A stretch of 11,400 nucleotides of DNA from Larix sibirica (taxonomy: Eukaryota; Streptophyta; Pinopsida; Pinales; Pinaceae). The position numbers were made by a program, and so were the translations under genes. Each line of letters begins with the position of its first letter. Position 1 is the first letter of the stretch. The DNA is taken from positions 126,309-137,708 of the forward strand of contig NWUY0300009925.1 of the NCBI GenBank assembly GCA_004151065.3. The letters run 5' to 3'. Positions 7,784 to 11,400 of the stretch are shown here, piece by piece. The notes beneath the pieces are model-generated. The model was not told the DNA's origin. It was given only the letters and a program-made list of their open reading frames with translations, and made no database searches.

Positions 7784-7797
7784 CTGTGATTGGAGTT
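7782..7797 (+). repeat. Right target-site duplication of the LINE
   Basis: This is the partner of 6313-6328: 12 bases identical (7786-7797) and 15 of 16 with the adjoining bases. The duplication's near-perfect state suggests the insertion is younger than the LINE and LTR debris at the start of the window, although the ORF damage inside argues it is not very recent. Confidence 0.9.
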
Positions 7798-8016
7798 GTC
7801 TTTCTACTCCTATGGCGGTGGCTGATCAGGGAGTTGAAATCACTGGCCCTGTACTGGAGACACGAGAGGAAGATGATCATTAATGTTCTCAATTCCGGCG
7901 CTACAGATCCTACATATGTTGGGATGGTAATATTTGGCGGGGGAATAATAACTGGAGGCAATTCTCTTGGAAGCCCAAGATCAGTTGGAAACGATAAAAA
8001 AAGACAGAGGGTTTAG
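7786..8016 (+). pseudogene. Host coding-like fragment, 3' side of the LINE insertion, C-terminus ending KKRQRV
   Basis: With the LINE removed, the left flank joins here as NGDWSCLSTPMAVADQ and continues VEITGPVLETREEDDH to a stop at 7881-7883 (frame 3). A second coding-like piece in frame 1 overlaps and runs to a stop at 8014-8016, with NSGATDPTYVGMVIFGGG and GNSLGSPRSVGNDKKRQRV. A single frameshift near 7880 would connect them. The glycine- and serine-rich stretch before a basic KKRQRV end could be a nuclear protein tail, but I do not recognise the family. Either the gene was disabled by the LINE and then decayed, or this is a retained fragment of a copy. What follows to about 8210 has no clear frame and could be its 3' untranslated region. 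Confidence 0.42.
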
Positions 8017-9053
8017 AATACAATGCTCCATGATTCCCTGTAGATGTGAACTGGTTTTTTTGTGTGTCGATTCATTTCTGTCGTTATTGAGTATCATGCC
8101 AACGAAGATATTATTGGCATTCACATGGAGATGCTTGGATGCCAGCTGAGAATTTCTGGAGTAGGAGTAGGTTAGCAGTACATTTCATGTAACTATTTGT
8201 CATCGAGTTGAGCAAGCCTCAAGGCATCAAACCTAGAGGCATCGACATAGCATTTTGAAATAGTATACCATATTTCCATTCAAACCAGTGAATTGACAAA
8301 TAATGGCACCAACATACTCCTTCCACTTGTTTAAATCTGATGCAATATCTGGCATTACCATAGCCAGCGTCGCTATCCCAGAAGATCGAATAAACTATTG
8401 AGGGATGATTTGTCACATTGTACAGCGGGATGATTTGGCCAACCTTCATGATTGCAGAAGGCGACAATTCCAGATTCTTAAATTTTGTGGAAAGCAGTTG
8501 AGTAAATGGGGAGTAACTAAATGATGCAATAAACTCAACTTATTTCACCGTTGCTACAGAATTCACTTACTCCCCAAGGAACAGTACAGATTAACTTATT
8601 CCATCTGAAATTTGATGTACCTTGCAGTACTATCACTGAAACGAACATAATCTTATACGAGCAGAGATGGCTGCCAACGAACATCACGCCAACCAAGTTG
8701 CGTGTGAATTAAGGCTTCGTTAAAATCTTTGAGATGTTGCCATCGTTCTGGTCACAGGTCCACATTTCAGCTTACGGCCACCAAAACTTCTACTCAACTC
8801 TAATGTTACGTAAGTCAAATTAATATCATGTGCGCCGCTCGAATTCACAAAATCTTTAATATATATTTTCGTTGAATCGATAGGAAAAAATATAATAAAG
8901 TTCGATTTCAATATTAATGTGTCCACTTGTGAGACTCCCATATGGAGGAGGTGTTTAAGATCCATGGTAACTAACAAGAGATGTCAATGCAGATGTTATG
9001 TGGTTGAAGCATCGCAATGGTTGACACCTTGCATCTTATTTTGTGTCACAATG
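8017..9053. other. About 1 kb with no recognisable gene
   Basis: The first 200 bp may be the 3' untranslated region of the broken host gene. A perfect 10-bp inverted repeat (8507-8516 and 8567-8576) encloses 50 bp and could form a weak hairpin, but has no flanking duplication. The remaining frames are short and not protein-like. Confidence 0.4.
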
Positions 9054-9215
9054 ATCCAATTTTCAATGTTGGACATCTCACATGGTCATCAAGAATGTTC
9101 AATGTCGTACATATCACATCATCCAATTTTCAATGTTGGACATCTCACATGGTCATCAAGAATGTTCAATGTCGTACATATCACATCATCCAATTTTCAA
9201 TGTTGTACATTTCAC
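9054..9215 (+). repeat. 67-bp tandem repeat, 2.4 copies
   Basis: Units 9054-9120 and 9121-9187 are identical over all 67 bases; a third partial unit (9188-9215) has diverged. Each unit is itself two related halves: tcaatgttggacatctcacat and tcaatgtcgtacatatcacat, about 33-35 bp apart, so a half-unit duplicated, diverged, and then the pair duplicated again. Identity of the full units implies a recent event. The open frames across it are products of the repeat. Confidence 0.93.
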
Positions 9216-9520
9216 TTGTGATATACTAATTCAATGACTTACCTTGTTATTTTACTAGATGACATAGAATTAAAATTATAATGTAAATTAAATAATTGAA
9301 ATGACATATCAATTTTTCATGGTGGTAACTTTTGGTTTTGAACTCTAATCAACGCACACAAGGCATACAATATCTTGTTGAGAATTTCTAAATGAGTTCT
9401 ACGTGACTTGTGATACATGTACACAGTTTTCTCTCTTATTATTGTGTTAACTATGTCAATTATGTGTATATTAAGTTTATTGAGTGAGTTATATTGTATA
9501 TGGGTTAGCTACTCATGACA
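9216..9520. other. AT-rich stretch, nothing recognised
   Basis: About 300 bp of AT-rich DNA with no frame, hairpin or repeat I can support. Confidence 0.4.
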
Positions 9521-9935
9521 TGTATCATAAGTGACCCACTTAAATATTGATGCACATAAGTAATACAAAGAGCCACACGTCATAAGATCGTAAGTGCCAC
9601 ACATGAGAAAAACACATAGGTAATGCACTTAAACAACAATATTGCAACATAAGTGGCACACCAATGCATTGTAAGTGCCACACATGAGAAAAACACATAA
9701 GTAATGCGTTTAAACAATAATATTGTAACATATGTGGCACACCATTAAAGACAAGTGACACAATGTAAGCAATGTAATTCAGTGAGACAACATAAGTGAC
9801 AACATAAGAAATCCATTCACTCACCATAAGTGGCACACTTGCATTTGCACCATGTGTGACATATATGATAAACGATGCACTTAAGTGATGAACCATAAAC
9901 AACACACTTGAGAGTTGCAACATAAGAGACACATA
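9520..9935 (+). repeat. Zone of short TAAGTGNCACAC-type repeats with an 81-bp duplication
   Basis: An 81-bp unit (9590-9670) is repeated at 9671-9750 with about six differences. Around it the short motif taagtg(g/c)cacac and variants recur at least eight times, for example at 9591, 9641, 9672, 9722, 9797 and 9825. The two main forms, aagtgGCAC and aagtgCCAC, differ by one base and carry the near-palindrome GTGGCAC or its variant. A minus-strand open frame over 9540-9938 only reflects the periodic sequence, since its protein repeats CFSHVWHL in step with the 81-bp unit. Confidence 0.85.
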
Positions 9936-10390
9936 CAAATTGGTAGCAATCTCTAAGAAGAGATGTATCGAACCACTATCATATATTCATAATTCTTTCA
10001 CAAAAGGTCAATGTGGTTCTAAGACCAATTCACACCTACAAAAGTTTAAAATCCCATTATACACTAGCAACACACAAGAGCACATGCGTTGGAATTTACT
10101 GAGACAACAACTTTAAATACAAAAATTTAAACACACATAGGAAAGAATATTTTTCTTTATGAAACTAGGCTAAACAAGCCTTAGATATTACTTCTCGGAA
10201 AATTTATAAAAATTACTTTGTAATCCTCTAAGTGATTTCTTCTTTAGAATTTGCAAGTGGGTAGAAGGTCCTAGCAATTCCTTTGATTATCAAATTCTCA
10301 TATTGTTGGTCTTAGTCTCAACTAGGGTTTCATAACAATATCCCCAAGGAATCTTAAAAATCAAAACTTTACATGTAGTTGTTGTAATTT
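9936..10390. other. AT-rich stretch, nothing recognised
   Basis: No frame of note and no repeat. The composition resembles the surrounding intergenic DNA. Confidence 0.4.
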
Positions 10391-10548
10391 ATTCTTCAGT
10401 GTTATCCCCCTTCTTTAATTTTCTTCTTCTTTCTCTGGCTCAACCTTCCTCTTCTTTTCTCTTCTCTACTCTAGTTTCTTCTTCTTCGTTTCCTTCTCTT
10501 TAGGAATTTTCTCTTCTCCTCTCATTCCTTCCTCCTCTCCTTTATGCA
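10391..10548 (+). repeat. Polypyrimidine (CT-rich) tract
   Basis: About 155 bp is dominated by C and T with many ttctt and ctcctct words and few purines. On the minus strand it would be a GA-rich tract. In plants such tracts occur in 5' untranslated leaders and in GA-repeat regulatory DNA, but no gene start follows on either strand that I can identify. Confidence 0.75.
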
Positions 10549-10886
10549 TGACTCATTAAATGAGTATGGCCCCTTCTTCATTAAATTTTCTAGTGCAGGT
10601 GCTCCTACATCAAATACCCTAAGTAGAAAAAGAAGCATGTCCTCATGCTAAGGAAAAAATATACAATAGAACATTTTGTGACTATTGCCACAATGCATAT
10701 GCCTTCTCTATTAGACAAGATGGAAAATATAGGCCCTTTATTTTTCTTCCTTCGACTCCATATTCTGAACTTGAAAAAAATTCTTTTCATTTTCAACTAC
10801 ATTTTAACTTTGCTCCTTTATCATGGATATAATGTGAGGGTCCTCATCCCTACTACTACCACTATCAATTGAAACTTATTTCCCAT

Positions 10887-11223
10887 CTACTCATCATCAT
10901 CCAAATATGCAATGTCCTTCACTCCATGGATTTCTATCACAACCTTCATTGTTTTTTATTTGTTATAATGTGGGCATAATCTCAGCCCTCCTACTATCCT
11001 CATCATATTTCTCTGCATTGCCTCTAATCTACTAAATGACCTCCTTCCACTTCATCAATTGATAACAATACCCAAGCTCCTCAAGGCTCCACATACTAAG
11101 AATTTCATTGAAAAAATCCTCTTCTAAATCTTCTTTCTCACATGTAAGATTACAATATGTTCTCAACTCATCTTCATCCTCATCCTCATCATCACATTCT
11201 TCACATTCCCATAGTGTTGGGTC
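10887..11223 (-). pseudogene. Coding-like remnant with acidic run, unrecognised
   Basis: On the minus strand a 63-codon frame opens after a stop at 11224-11226 and runs to a stop at 11032-11034. It contains ECEECDDEDEDEDELRTYC, then EEDFFNEILSMWSLEELGY and QLMKWKEVI. After two adjacent stops the same frame continues GNAEKYDEDSRRAEIMPTL to 10963-10965. A second frame, from an ATG at 10947-10949, gives MKVVIEIHGVKDIAYLDDDE and ends at 10887. Residue make-up (W, E, L, D rich, two CxxC-like pairs) is protein-like and unlike random AT-rich DNA. I do not recognise the family. The two stops and frame change suggest a broken gene or transposon-borne copy; an exon-intron gene is also possible, as ggtaagac, a donor-like string, lies next to the 5' boundary. 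Confidence 0.4.
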
Positions 11224-11226
11224 TTA

Positions 11227-11400
11227 CCAATTACAACATGTTTGCAAACTGATTTATATAGTTAAACACAATTAAACATAAGACAATGTAATACAGAATA
11301 TTAACACATTATAGAGAAATTACCCTAGAAACCCCTCTCTTGGATAAAACCAACAAACGATTGAGCTTATCACTCATCTATTAATCAAACACTCAAAACA
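11227..11400. other. Window end, nothing recognised
   Basis: AT-rich sequence with no coding frame. If the minus-strand remnant is an exon, this would be intron or upstream DNA. Confidence 0.35.

Noticed and set aside
8219-8467. 82-codon minus-strand open frame
   Set aside because: No known motif. It begins and ends in sequence that looks like 3' untranslated or intergenic DNA on the + strand, and no splice or start context supports it.
8507-8576. 10-bp perfect inverted repeat with 50-bp loop, possible tiny MITE
   Set aside because: Arms are short, there is no flanking duplication and no second copy in the window; it can occur by chance.
8919-9229. Two overlapping + strand open frames of 70-100 codons
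   Set aside because: They cross the 67-bp tandem repeat, whose units lack stops in these frames. No domain is visible.
9540-9938. 132-codon minus-strand open frame rich in hydrophobic residues
   Set aside because: It lies wholly in the 81-bp and short-motif repeat zone and its protein repeats CFSHVWHL in step with the DNA period; the openness follows from the repeat.
1-11400. CRISPR array, bacterial operon or viral gene cluster
   Set aside because: The repeats lack regular unique spacers, and no bacterial-type ribosome binding sites with dense coding frames are present. The content is that of a plant nuclear genome.

Overview
The window looks like intergenic DNA from a large, repeat-rich plant nuclear genome, probably a gymnosperm or similar seed plant. 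It is AT-rich. It carries plant-type LINE, Ty1/copia-like and Ty3/gypsy-like remnants, minisatellites and a (TA)n tract. It has no dense gene array, and the few coding-like stretches are broken. Three 2-base N gaps (2127-2128, 2409-2410, 3238-3239) show that it is a scaffold joined inside repeats, so structure between about 790 and 3310 should be read with caution. The organism guess rests on style of content, not on a gene match.

Layout. 10-795: decayed 3' end of a plant LINE on the + strand (zinc-binding tail of the polyprotein, then an RNase H domain) with stops, a frameshift and two lost catalytic acids. 792-2015 and 2129-about 3302: two related + strand LTRs, each with a TATA box, an AG-rich repeat zone, a 56-bp minisatellite and a C-run near the 3' end. 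Between them lies a 111-bp minus-strand fragment of Ty3/gypsy reverse transcriptase, cut exactly at the LTR edge. 3546-3943: a diverged 208-bp-period tandem duplication. 3950-6200: no recognisable gene, only a short 50-bp duplication.

6200-8016: the most informative part. A GC-richer 1.45-kb retroposed element (6329-7783) ends in a poly(A) tail and is bracketed by a 12-bp perfect target-site duplication (16 bp with one mismatch). It appears to be an internally deleted LINE: a broken ORF1-like region, the first few codons of an ORF2-like endonuclease (SVNVRG), then directly a LINE-type 3' tail. It landed in a coding-like host sequence whose pieces at about 6209-6316 and 7786-8016 read together across the insertion, so it probably disrupted a gene or gene copy that I cannot name.

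8017-11400: AT-rich DNA with a 67-bp tandem repeat (9054-9215), an 81-bp repeat zone built on a TAAGTGNCACAC-type motif (about 9520-9930), a long pyrimidine tract (about 10391-10548) and a minus-strand coding-like remnant with an acidic run (10887-11223).

No RNA gene, CRISPR array, intact protein-coding gene or evident new functional system was found. The interest lies in the record of nested insertions and local repeat formation.
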